From positions 10,787 through 74,786 of the forward strand of contig CABUNJ010000011.1 of NCBI GenBank assembly GCA_902492935.1: 64,000 nucleotides of DNA. The letters are read 5' to 3'. A program made the translations under genes and the position numbers. The stretch comes from an uncultured Collinsella sp. Lineage in GTDB: Bacteria; Actinomycetota; Coriobacteriia; Coriobacteriales; Coriobacteriaceae. Below the pieces are notes generated by a model. That model ran no database searches, was not told the origin of the DNA, and saw nothing but the letters and a program-made list of their open reading frames with translations. Shown piece by piece: positions 35,299 to 42,991 of this stretch; positions within the stretch are counted from its first letter, which is position 1; every line of letters starts with the position of its first letter.

Positions 35299-37032
35299 AT
35301 GGCTACAGAAAAGTCCTCTTCTCGCTCATGGATGTCCGATGCCGCGATCTATCAGATCTACCCGCGCTCGTTTAAGGATTCGACTGGTTCGGGTCTGGGC
35401 GATATCGCGGGCATTACCCAGAAGATGGACTATCTTGAGCGCCTGGGTATCGAGGCCATCTGGCTGAGCCCGTTTTACCCATCGCCTCTTGTCGATGGCG
35501 GCTATGATGTGGCGGACTACTGCGATGTCGACCCACGTCTCGGCTCGCTTGACGACTTCGATGACATGATCGCTGCCGCTCACGCACACGGCATCAAGGT
35601 CATCGTCGACATCGTGCCCAACCATTCATCCAACCAGCACCCCTGGTTCAAAGCCGCTCTTGCCGCCGGCCCCGGATCGTCCGAGCGCGCCCGTTATATC
35701 TTCCGCGATGGTCGCGGCGAGCATGGCGAACTGCCTCCCACCAATTGGAATGCCAACTTTGGCGGCCCCGCCTGGACGCGTGTTGCGGACGGTCAGTGGT
35801 ATCTGCACATGTTTACGCCCGAGCAGCCGGACTTTGACTGGTCATGCCCCGAGGTTCACGCGTTCTTTTGCGACGTCCTGGCGTTTTGGAGCGATCGGGG
35901 CGTCGATGGCTTTCGCATTGATGTGGCGCAGGGTCTCGCCAAGGATCTCGACCGCGATGACCTCGACCGGTGGCATCTCGCCGAGTGCGATGACATGGTT
36001 GACGACGGCACCCATCCGCTGTGGGACCGCAACGAGGTCCACGAGATCTATCGCGAGTGGCGCCGCGTGTTCGACCGCTATGATCCACCGCGCAGCGCCG
36101 TTGCCGAGGCGTGGGTGCTGCCCGAGCGCCAGTATCTCTACGCGCGTCCCAGCGAGCTTGGTCAGACATTCAACTTTGAGTTCGCCAAGGCCACTTGGAC
36201 CTATGATGACATGCACGCTGCAATCGAGGAGGGCTTGAAGGCAGCTATCGAATCCGATTCCGCCTCGACCTGGGTACTCTCCAACCACGACGTGCCGCGC
36301 GTGGCGACGCGCTATGCCCTGCCGCAAATCAAGGCGACGCGCTACCACCAGATTGTGCTCGACTGGCTCTTGCGTGACGGGTCGTCTTATGACGAGGACC
36401 GTGAACTCGGCGAGCGCCGCGCGCGGGCAGCCCTTTTGCTTGAGTTGGCGCTTCCGGGCTCGGCATACGTGTATCAGGGTGAGGAGCTCGGCCTTTTTGA
36501 GGTGGCTGATATCCCGTGGGCTGCACTCGAAGATCCCAGTGCGACCAATACGCACGGACCGAAGCGCGAGAAGGGGCGCGACGGCTGTCGTGTGCCCCTG
36601 CCGTGGGTGGCGGCGGACGATCCCGCGCATGGCGGATCGTTTGGGTTTTCGCCGGCGGACGCCGATGCGGCGCCCCATCTGCCGCAGCCTGCATGGTTTT
36701 CCGATTACGCTGCCGATAGGGAAGAGGCGGACCCGACATCGATGCTTGCGCTCTATCGTGACGCCCTCTGGCTGCGGCGCAAGCTGCGCGGGTGCGCCAA
36801 CGATCTTGCGTGGCTCGATCTTGACGGGCGCACCGGTCTTGCGGATGGTGCCGAGGGCGCTGAAGGCGGTGTCATCGCCTATCGCCGCGACAACGGCTGG
36901 GCGTGTGTGACGAACTTCGGTGCAGCACCCGTGGAACTGCCGGCGGGCAGGGTCCTGCTCACCTCATCACCGCTTACAGACGGCAAGCTCGCGCAGGACA
37001 GCTCTGCCTGGATTATGCTCGGTGAGATGTAG
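35299..37032 (+). CDS. GH13 alpha-glucosidase / oligo-1,6-glucosidase family enzyme
   Basis: A 577-residue cytoplasmic glycoside hydrolase of family 13. The N-terminal AIYQIYPRSFKDSTGSGLGD is the family signature. The nucleophile Asp is in GFRIDVAQGL, the acid/base Glu in AVAEAWVLPE and the transition-state Asp in LSNHDVPR. It cleaves alpha-glucosyl links in maltose, isomaltose or related oligosaccharides; the exact linkage is not clear. ATG 35299 follows AAGGGAGGCGCACCCC. It is a single-gene unit between tRNA genes. Confidence 0.88.
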   Translation: MATEKSSSRSWMSDAAIYQIYPRSFKDSTGSGLGDIAGITQKMDYLERLGIEAIWLSPFYPSPLVDGGYDVADYCDVDPRLGSLDDFDDMIAAAHAHGIKVIVDIVPNHSSNQHPWFKAALAAGPGSSERARYIFRDGRGEHGELPPTNWNANFGGPAWTRVADGQWYLHMFTPEQPDFDWSCPEVHAFFCDVLAFWSDRGVDGFRIDVAQGLAKDLDRDDLDRWHLAECDDMVDDGTHPLWDRNEVHEIYREWRRVFDRYDPPRSAVAEAWVLPERQYLYARPSELGQTFNFEFAKATWTYDDMHAAIEEGLKAAIESDSASTWVLSNHDVPRVATRYALPQIKATRYHQIVLDWLLRDGSSYDEDRELGERRARAALLLELALPGSAYVYQGEELGLFEVADIPWAALEDPSATNTHGPKREKGRDGCRVPLPWVAADDPAHGGSFGFSPADADAAPHLPQPAWFSDYAADREEADPTSMLALYRDALWLRRKLRGCANDLAWLDLDGRTGLADGAEGAEGGVIAYRRDNGWACVTNFGAAPVELPAGRVLLTSSPLTDGKLAQDSSAWIMLGEM

Positions 37033-37112
37033 GGACCTCTTGCGGCGAGTTTGCGTTTGCCTGCGCCTTCCGTGGTGCTGATGCCTTCATGAGGTTTGCG
37101 AGGGCGTCGCAA

Positions 37113-37160
37113 AACTTTTCAAAAAAAGTTCTTGCATAGGATGCGGGCATCACGTAAGAT
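37113..37160 (+). promoter_or_regulatory. Promoter of tRNA-Gly copy 3 / tRNA-Val with AT palindrome
   Basis: AACTTTT (37113-37119) and AAAAGTT (37124-37130) form the third case of the AT palindrome, here one base before -35 TTGCAT (37132-37137). After 17 nt comes -10 TAAGAT (37155-37160), 13 bases before the tRNA. Confidence 0.7.
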
Positions 37161-37172
37161 TAATCCTCGTAA

Positions 37173-37248
37173 GCGGACATGGCTCAGTTGGTAGAGCACA
37201 ACCTTGCCAAGGTTGGGGTCGCGGGTTCGAGCCCCGTTGTCCGCTCCA
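37173..37248 (+). tRNA. tRNA-Gly (GCC), copy 3
   Basis: Identical to the copies at 34661 and 34887, with its own promoter and encoded CCA (37246-37248). tRNA-Val follows three bases later. Confidence 0.97.
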
Positions 37249-37251
37249 TTT

Positions 37252-37326
37252 GGGCGTTTAGCTCAGGGGGAGAGCGCTTCCCTGACACGGAAGAGGTCAG
37301 AAGTTCAAATCTTCTAACGCCCACCA
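37252..37326 (+). tRNA. tRNA-Val (GAC)
   Basis: Acceptor GGGCGTT/AACGCCC, anticodon stem CTTCC/GGAAG around CTGACAC (anticodon GAC), T loop TTCAAAT and encoded CCA (37324-37326). Co-transcribed with tRNA-Gly copy 3. Confidence 0.96.
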
Positions 37327-37334
37327 AATGTTCG

Positions 37335-37370
37335 CAGCTCAGAGGCTATGTCTCTGGGCTGTTTTGTTTT
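37335..37370 (+). terminator. Terminator after tRNA-Val
   Basis: CAGCTCAGAG (37335-37344) pairs with CTCTGGGCTG (37352-37361), one T-G pair, followed by TTTTGTTTT. Confidence 0.8.
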
Positions 37371-37374
37371 GGTT

Positions 37375-37416
37375 GCCAAATGTGTCGCCAAATACGTCAC
37401 CAAATACGTCACCAAA
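37375..37416. repeat. 12-bp tandem repeat next to tRNA-Val
   Basis: About three and a half units of period 12: GCCAAATGTGTC, GCCAAATACGTC, ACCAAATACGTC, ACCAAAT. It may be the remnant of an integrated element beside a tRNA, but no integrase or duplicated tRNA end was found. Confidence 0.6.
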
Positions 37417-37745
37417 TTTCGAGTTTTTTGATCTTCCGGGATGCTTCTCAGTAGTCATCCGAGGAAACTCTCATCTTCTCCGTTTGCATGCACATATCTT
37501 TCTAGGATTCGTGCCGCGGTTGCACGAGGCTCGGCAAGGCACGACCGCAACATGTTGGTCAAGCATAATCTTTTGGATTCTTTTGGCGTGAGCGGCTTGG
37601 TTTTGGTAGGATTTGTCAGCGGCTTGACTAAGGGGGTTTTATAACTGCCATGCAGGTAGTCGTGTTGATAACGTTTTACCGACTTGCCAAGAACCCCTCA
37701 TAATTAATGCGTCTGCAAAATGACTAATTGCTTTGACCTGCTAAA

Positions 37746-37761
37746 ACACTATATATTGTGT
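37746..37761 (+). promoter_or_regulatory. NrdR box upstream of nrdD
   Basis: ACACTATATATTGTGT is a perfect palindrome and matches the NrdR consensus. A degenerate second half-site, ACAGGATATA (37780-37789), lies about three helical turns downstream, the usual spacing for paired NrdR boxes. A promoter TTGACC (37762-37767) with 18 nt to TATAGA (37786-37791) abuts the box, so bound NrdR would block RNA polymerase. nrdR itself is not in the window. Confidence 0.85.
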
Positions 37762-38018
37762 TTGACCTAAAAAAAGAATACAGGATATAGATGCGTCTTT
37801 GTCGTATGATAGATGGCGGACAGAGAACGAAGACCTTGTTCGTCCCATTTGGACACGCCTTTGAGCCGCTTGTTCGGCCGCGAGGATTGTCCGCATGAGG
37901 ACCTATGGTTTATCGAGAACACAGATTGCGCGACGGCGCCGCAAGACAGGGGCAAGCCCTGCCGAGCATCGTTTGGCTCTGAAACGCAATGAGACTACGA
38001 CGTGAAAGAGGCAAGAGG

Positions 38019-40241
38019 ATGAAGATCATCAAGCGCAGCGGCACCGAGGTTGTCTTTGACATCGATAAGATTGTCAATGCAATTCGCGCCGCCAACTTGG
38101 AGGTCGAGGAGGGCTCTCGTCTTACCGACCGCCAGGTGGTTTATGCGGCGCAAAACGTCGCCGAGGCATGCGAGAACGCGGGCCACACCGTGTCGGTCGA
38201 GGAGATTCAGGATCTGGTCGAGGACGAGATTATGCGTCTCGACTGCTACGAAGTGGCCCGCCATTACATCATCTATCGCTATGTCCAGAGCCTGAAGCGC
38301 CAGAAGAACACGACCGATGACAAGATCCTGTCGCTGATTGAGTGCAATAACGAAGAGGTTAAGCAGGAGAACTCCAACAAGAACCCGACCGTCAACTCTG
38401 TTCAGCGCGACTATATGGCCGGCGAGATTTCCAAGGACCTGACCCAGCGCGTGCTACTGCCCCAGGAGATCGTGGATGCCCATAATGAGGGCCTGATCCA
38501 TTTCCACGATTCGGATTACTTTGCCCAGCACATGCACAACTGCGATCTGGTGAACCTGGAGGACATGCTCCAGAACGGCACCGTTATCTCGGGCACGCTG
38601 ATCGAGAAGCCGCATAGCTTCTCGACTGCCTGCAATATCGCGACGCAGATTATCGCCCAGGTTGCTTCCTCCCAGTACGGCGGCCAGTCTATTTCGCTGA
38701 CCCATCTCGCCCCGTTCGTTGAGGTGAGCCGTCAAAAGATTCGCGGCGAGGTCGCTCGCGAGCTCGAGGAGCTTGGCGTCTCGGCATCTGCCGAGAAGGT
38801 TCGCGAGGTCGTTGAGGATCGCCTGCGCGATGAAATTCGTCGCGGCGTCCAGACGATTCAGTATCAGGTCGTGACCCTTATGACCACGAATGGCCAGGCG
38901 CCGTTCGTGACGGTCTTTATGTATCTTAACGAGGCCCGTACGCCTCAGGAGAAGCACGACCTTGCCATGATCGTGGAGGAGACGCTTCGCCAGCGCTACG
39001 AGGGCGTTAAGAATGAGGCCGGCGTGTGGATTACCCCGGCATTCCCCAAGCTCATCTATGTACTCGAGGACGATAACGTTCACGAGAATTCCCCGTACTT
39101 CTACCTGACCCAGCTGGCTGCTAAGTGCACTGCCAAGCGCATGGTGCCCGACTACATCTCCGAGAAGAAGATGCGCGAGCTCAAGCTGTCGAAGGGCGAG
39201 ACCGCCGGCAACGGCGATTGCTACACCTGCATGGGTTGCCGCAGCTTCCTGACGCCCGACCGTTCGGGCAACGGCTTTAACAATGTCGCCAACGCGCTGA
39301 ACTATGACCCGACCAAGCCTAAGTACTATGGTCGCTTTAACCAGGGCGTTGTGACCATCAACCTGCCCGATGTCGCACTGAGCTCACATCAGGACATGGA
39401 CAAGTTCTGGAAGATCTTCGATGAGCGCCTTGAACTGTGCCATCGTGCCCTGCTGTGCCGTCATGAGCGCCTGATGGGCACGCTTTCGGATGCCGCGCCG
39501 ATTCTTTGGCAGTACGGCGCCCTGGCGCGTCTGAAGAAGGGCGAGACGATCGATAAGCTGCTCGTGGGCGGCTATTCCACCATCAGCCTGGGGTATGCCG
39601 GTCTGTATGAGTGCGTCAAGTACATGACGGGTCACAGCCACACCGAGAAGGAGGGCACGCCGTTTGCCATGGCCGTCATGCAGCGCATGAACGACAAGTG
39701 CGCGGAGTGGAAAGCTGCGAGCGACATCGATTTCTCGCTGTACGGCACGCCGTTGGAGTCGACGACCTACAAGTTCGCCAAGTGCCTGCAGCGTCGTTTT
39801 GGCATTATCCCGGGCGTGACGGACAAGGGCTACATCACTAACAGCTATCACGTCCACGTGTCCGAGGAGATCGATGCCTTCGACAAGCTTAAGTTTGAGG
39901 GCATGTTCCAGCAGCTTTCGCCGGGCGGTGCTATCTCCTACGTCGAGGTTCCCAACATGCAGGACAACCTTAAGGCCGTCATTCGCGTGATGCAGTACAT
40001 CTACGACAACATCATGTACGCCGAGCTTAACACCAAGAGCGATTACTGCCAGGTGTGCGGCTACGACGGCGAGATTAAGATTGTCGAGGATGACGGCAAG
40101 CTGGTGTGGGAGTGCCCCAATTGCGGCAATCGTGACCAGGAGAAGATGAATGTCGCCCGTCGCACGTGCGGTTACATCGGTACCCAGTTCTGGAACCAGG
40201 GTCGAACCGAGGAGATCCGCGACCGCGTGCTGCATCTCTAA
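38019..40241 (+). CDS. nrdD: Anaerobic ribonucleoside-triphosphate reductase
   Basis: A 740-residue class III ribonucleotide reductase that makes deoxynucleotides without oxygen using a glycyl radical. The N-terminal 100 residues are an ATP-cone (MKIIKRSGTEVVFDIDKIVNAI). The C-terminus has a Zn site (CQVCGYDG and CPNCGN) and the radical segment RTCGYIGTQFWNQG. Substrate-region cysteines appear in CYTCMGCRSFL. ATG 38019 follows AAGAGGCAAGAGG; ATG 37989 is less well placed. The NrdR box upstream predicts repression by ATP/dATP levels. The activase gene is 426 nt downstream. Confidence 0.95.
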   Translation: MKIIKRSGTEVVFDIDKIVNAIRAANLEVEEGSRLTDRQVVYAAQNVAEACENAGHTVSVEEIQDLVEDEIMRLDCYEVARHYIIYRYVQSLKRQKNTTDDKILSLIECNNEEVKQENSNKNPTVNSVQRDYMAGEISKDLTQRVLLPQEIVDAHNEGLIHFHDSDYFAQHMHNCDLVNLEDMLQNGTVISGTLIEKPHSFSTACNIATQIIAQVASSQYGGQSISLTHLAPFVEVSRQKIRGEVARELEELGVSASAEKVREVVEDRLRDEIRRGVQTIQYQVVTLMTTNGQAPFVTVFMYLNEARTPQEKHDLAMIVEETLRQRYEGVKNEAGVWITPAFPKLIYVLEDDNVHENSPYFYLTQLAAKCTAKRMVPDYISEKKMRELKLSKGETAGNGDCYTCMGCRSFLTPDRSGNGFNNVANALNYDPTKPKYYGRFNQGVVTINLPDVALSSHQDMDKFWKIFDERLELCHRALLCRHERLMGTLSDAAPILWQYGALARLKKGETIDKLLVGGYSTISLGYAGLYECVKYMTGHSHTEKEGTPFAMAVMQRMNDKCAEWKAASDIDFSLYGTPLESTTYKFAKCLQRRFGIIPGVTDKGYITNSYHVHVSEEIDAFDKLKFEGMFQQLSPGGAISYVEVPNMQDNLKAVIRVMQYIYDNIMYAELNTKSDYCQVCGYDGEIKIVEDDGKLVWECPNCGNRDQEKMNVARRTCGYIGTQFWNQGRTEEIRDRVLHL

Positions 40242-40252
40242 TAACCATCCCA

Positions 40253-40390
40253 GGCCGCCCCGTAGCGAGGCCCCGGACCTTTACTCGCTATTTCGGACAG
40301 TCCTGGCTCACGACGGAGGCGCCACTGGCGCCTCCTGTTCGTGCGGAACTCATATCGAGCAAAGGTCCGGGGCCTCGCTACGGGGCGGCC
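40253..40390. repeat. Giant nested hairpin 3 (orientation B)
   Basis: Outer arms 40253-40282 and 40361-40390 are perfectly complementary over 30 bases, and pairing continues with CTCGCTAT/ATATCGAG (one mismatch). The inner stem GGAGGCGCC-ACT-GGCGCCTCC (40315-40335) extends through CACGA/TCGTG. The internal loop has GTCCT (40300-40304) on the left and TGCGGAA (40342-40348) on the right, as in hairpin 1. No T tract follows. Confidence 0.83.
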
Positions 40391-40568
40391 AAGTTGACGT
40401 AGCGGAGATGCAGTTCGCGGTCTGCTCACTCCTCGAAGTTCTTAGCGGAAATGAGTTGACTTGCAACAACGCTTTGCTTGCGATAACGGTTGAGCTGCAA
40501 CAAAGTATTTATTGGACCTCGAACCCTATACTCGATGTTCGCTTCGTTCATTGAGTTACCCTTTGCAT

Positions 40569-40652
40569 GAGGCCGGGACATATCGTCCCGCCCGCAGTTT
40601 CGCAGGCCGAAGGCCGAGAATGTTTGAGGACGGGATGATATGTCCCGGCCTC
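40569..40652. repeat. Giant nested hairpin 4 (orientation A)
   Basis: Arms 40569-40590 and 40631-40652 pair over 22 bases with one G-U. The apex is GGCC-GAA-GGCC (40605-40615). Loop motifs TTTCGCAGG (40598-40606) and GAGGAC (40626-40631) match those of hairpin 2. It ends 16 nt before the nrdG start and could influence nrdG translation. Confidence 0.78.
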
Positions 40653-40667
40653 CCGGGAGAGTTACCT

Positions 40668-41249
40668 ATGAACTACGCGAACATTAAGTATTTCGATATT
40701 GCTGATGGAGAAGGCGTTCGTACTTCTCTGTTTGTGAGCGGGTGCCGTCGCGGGTGCAAGAATTGCTTTAACTCCGTCGCGTGGGACTTTGCCGCGGGTG
40801 AACCGTTCGACCGTGCCGTCGAGGACAAGATTATCGAGAGTCTTGACCATCCCTTTATTGATGGCCTGACGATTCTGGGTGGCGAGCCTATGGAGCCCGA
40901 GAATCAGGCGGGCCTCGTTGACTTTATCGAACGCGTGCGTGCGGTCTATCCTGTGGGGTCGGGGAAGACCATTTGGTGCTTTACCGGCGACGTGCTCGAG
41001 GAGCTTATGCCGGGCGGCCGTCATCATACCGAGGTGACGGACCGTATCCTTGCCTGCCTCGACATGTTGGTGGACGGCCCGTTCGTTCAAGATCTGTACG
41101 ATATCTCGTTGCGTTTTAGGGGATCGAGTAATCAGCGTGTGATCGACATGAACGCCACGCGCGCTCGTGCTGCGCGTGAGGGCGTTGCGCTTTGCGATGC
41201 TGTGGAGCTTTGGCGAGACGATCCGGTCTATTCGACCCATACTATGTAG
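40668..41249 (+). CDS. nrdG: Anaerobic ribonucleotide reductase activating protein
   Basis: A 193-residue radical SAM activase that installs the glycyl radical on NrdD. The iron-sulfur motif is CRRGCKNC near residue 25, followed by TILGGEPMEPEN, the glycine-rich SAM site. ATG 40668 has GGGAGAGTTACCT upstream; the frame is open further back but runs through hairpin 4. It is separated from nrdD by paired hairpins, so its expression may differ from that of nrdD. Confidence 0.94.
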   Translation: MNYANIKYFDIADGEGVRTSLFVSGCRRGCKNCFNSVAWDFAAGEPFDRAVEDKIIESLDHPFIDGLTILGGEPMEPENQAGLVDFIERVRAVYPVGSGKTIWCFTGDVLEELMPGGRHHTEVTDRILACLDMLVDGPFVQDLYDISLRFRGSSNQRVIDMNATRARAAREGVALCDAVELWRDDPVYSTHTM

Positions 41250-41315
41250 CTTGTGGCCGATGCCGGAGGGCGTGGTACCATAGCGCGAACGCAAAATCGG
41301 AAAAGTGAGGCCCAG

Positions 41316-41873
41316 ATGGTCGATCAGGAAAAAGTCGAGGCCGCCATAAGGCTGTTGCTTGAGGGCATAGGCGAGGACCCAACTCGTGAGGGCCTGCTGG
41401 AGACCCCGGCGCGCGTCGCCCGTATGTATGGCGAGATCGCCGGCGGTATGGACCAGAGTGCCGAGGAACACCTGTCCAAAACCTTTGCCGTCGCTTCGAA
41501 CGATTTGGTTATCGAGCGCGACATCACGTTCTACTCGCTGTGTGAACATCATCTGTTGCCGTTTTATGGCAAGGCCGCCATTGGTTATATCCCTAACGGT
41601 CGGGTGGCTGGGCTTTCCAAGCTCGCCCGCACGGTTGAGGTTTATGCCCGTCGTCTGCAGCTGCAGGAGCAGCTGTGTGCGCAGGTTGCCGACGCTCTCA
41701 TGGATTATCTGGCTCCCCAGGGAGCGATTGTGCTCATGGAGGCTGAGCATATGTGCATGACCATGCGCGGCGTGCAGAAACCCGGCACCAAGACCGTGAC
41801 GCTCGCTCGCCGCGGCGTCTTTGAGACCGATCCCGCGCTCGAGGAGCGGTTCTTTAGGATGCTGGGCCGTTAG
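41316..41873 (+). CDS. folE: GTP cyclohydrolase I
   Basis: A 185-residue FolE that converts GTP to dihydroneopterin triphosphate, the first step of folate synthesis. The zinc and catalytic motif FYSLCEHHLLPF is intact, as are GLSKLARTVEVYARRLQLQE and the late MRGVQKPG. ATG 41316 follows GTGAGGCCCAG. The HD-protein start is one base past the stop, so the next gene is probably coupled. Confidence 0.96.
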   Translation: MVDQEKVEAAIRLLLEGIGEDPTREGLLETPARVARMYGEIAGGMDQSAEEHLSKTFAVASNDLVIERDITFYSLCEHHLLPFYGKAAIGYIPNGRVAGLSKLARTVEVYARRLQLQEQLCAQVADALMDYLAPQGAIVLMEAEHMCMTMRGVQKPGTKTVTLARRGVFETDPALEERFFRMLGR

Positions 41874-41874
41874 C

Positions 41875-42456
41875 ATGAGGGTCGTCAACGACTTTACATC
41901 GAAGACCGATGAGGGGACGTCGCGTCGCGGCTTTATGGCTTCGGGCCTGACTCCCTTTGGTGCCATGCCTCGCATTGATTACATTTGTGCCAACGGGCTG
42001 TTCCGTCGGCACCTGGGCAACATTGCACAGTTGGAATCGGGGCGCATCTTCTGCCGCCACGGTATTGACCATCTTCTCGATGTCGCTCGCATTATGTGGA
42101 TCAAGAATCTCGAGGAACAGCTCGAATTTGACCGCGAGGTCATCTACGCCACGGCACTTCTTCACGATATCGGCAAAGATGAACAGTATGAATCGGGTAT
42201 ATCCCATGATGTTGCAAGCGAACGCGTCGCTGATGTAATACTCGGCGGCATGCCCGATGGCGTGGCGTTTGAGCCGGCCGATGCCGCAGCCATTAAGACG
42301 GCCATTCTGGGCCATCGAAAACTGCGCGTGAACAGCCAACCGCTTGAGCGCCTGCTCTATGCAGCCGACAAAGCGTCGCGCGCCTGCTTTGCATGCCCCG
42401 CGCGCAATGCTTGCAACTGGAGCGATGATAAAAAGAACCTGTCGATTCGCGTGTAG
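41875..42456 (+). CDS. HD domain phosphohydrolase in the folate operon
   Basis: A 193-residue protein with an HD motif (FCRHGIDHLLDVARI, then ALLHDIGKDEQYE). HD proteins are metal-dependent phosphohydrolases. A Cys group near the C-terminus, CFACPARNAC, could bind a metal or cluster. It lies between folE and folB, so a role on a pterin phosphate, such as dihydroneopterin triphosphate dephosphorylation, is possible. This is inference only. A (p)ppGpp or cyclic-nucleotide role is not supported by motifs. Confidence 0.7.
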   Translation: MRVVNDFTSKTDEGTSRRGFMASGLTPFGAMPRIDYICANGLFRRHLGNIAQLESGRIFCRHGIDHLLDVARIMWIKNLEEQLEFDREVIYATALLHDIGKDEQYESGISHDVASERVADVILGGMPDGVAFEPADAAAIKTAILGHRKLRVNSQPLERLLYAADKASRACFACPARNACNWSDDKKNLSIRV

Positions 42457-42499
42457 TTAGTTTGCGCGGTCGGGGTTCTAAACGAAGGAGACGATCGCG

Positions 42500-42985
42500 A
42501 TGAGTAACAAGAAACTGCCCGAGAATGCAACCAGGACTGAAGGCGCCGAGCTCGCTCGCCGTGGAAGGGGCGAAATATCCACCGCAACGGCGGTGCCCCA
42601 CGTGAGCCATGACGATCTTCGCCATGCCGATCGCATTACTATCGACGGTCTCGAGGTCTTTGCCAACCACGGCGTGTATCCCGAAGAGAACGCGCTGGGC
42701 CAGAAGTTCATCGTGTCCCTGGTGCTCTATGCCGACCTGCGTGCAGCGGGGGAGCACGATAACCTGGACGCCTCGATTGACTACGGCTCGGTGTGCCACG
42801 ATGTCGATGGCTATCTGCGCGAGCACACGTTTAAGCTCATCGAGGCTGCAGCCGAGGGTGTGGCCCAGATGCTGCTACGTCGTTACCCCTTGCTGCTTGG
42901 CGTGCGTGTTAAGCTCGATAAGCCTTGGGCGCCCGTCGGTCTTCCCCTGGCAAGCTGTGGCGTCGAGATCGAGCGCGTGCGCTAG
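42500..42985 (+). CDS. folB: Dihydroneopterin aldolase
   Basis: A 161-residue FolB that cleaves dihydroneopterin to 6-hydroxymethyl-dihydropterin. The domain begins at about residue 45 with DRITIDGLEVFANHGVYPEE; SIDYGSV and the Lys in VKLDKPWAP are the conserved active-site segments. The 44-residue N-terminal extension is polar and not part of the known fold, yet ATG 42500 has AAGGAGACGATCGCG, and no later ATG with a ribosome site is seen. folP and folK are not in the window. Confidence 0.86.
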   Translation: MSNKKLPENATRTEGAELARRGRGEISTATAVPHVSHDDLRHADRITIDGLEVFANHGVYPEENALGQKFIVSLVLYADLRAAGEHDNLDASIDYGSVCHDVDGYLREHTFKLIEAAAEGVAQMLLRRYPLLLGVRVKLDKPWAPVGLPLASCGVEIERVR

Positions 42986-42991
42986 CCGACG

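Larger units (their letters stand above)
37327..38018. other. 692-nt non-coding region between tRNA-Val and nrdD
   Basis: It holds a terminator (37335-37370), a short tandem repeat (37375-37416) and the nrdD promoter with NrdR box. From about 37420 to 37730 I see no gene or clear structure; the region is AT-richer than its surroundings. An ORF at 37441-37644 has no ribosome site or recognisable product. Confidence 0.55.
40242..40667. other. 426-nt non-coding region splitting nrdD and nrdG
   Basis: nrdD and nrdG are usually adjacent. Here the gap is filled by hairpins at 40253-40390 and 40569-40652 and a 178-nt spacer with no open frame of note. The spacer contains GCTCACT (40424-40430), also present at nearly the same offset in the spacer of the other hairpin pair. 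Confidence 0.7.

Noticed and set aside
37375..37416. CRISPR array
   Set aside because: Repeat units are 12 bp with no spacers and no cas genes nearby.
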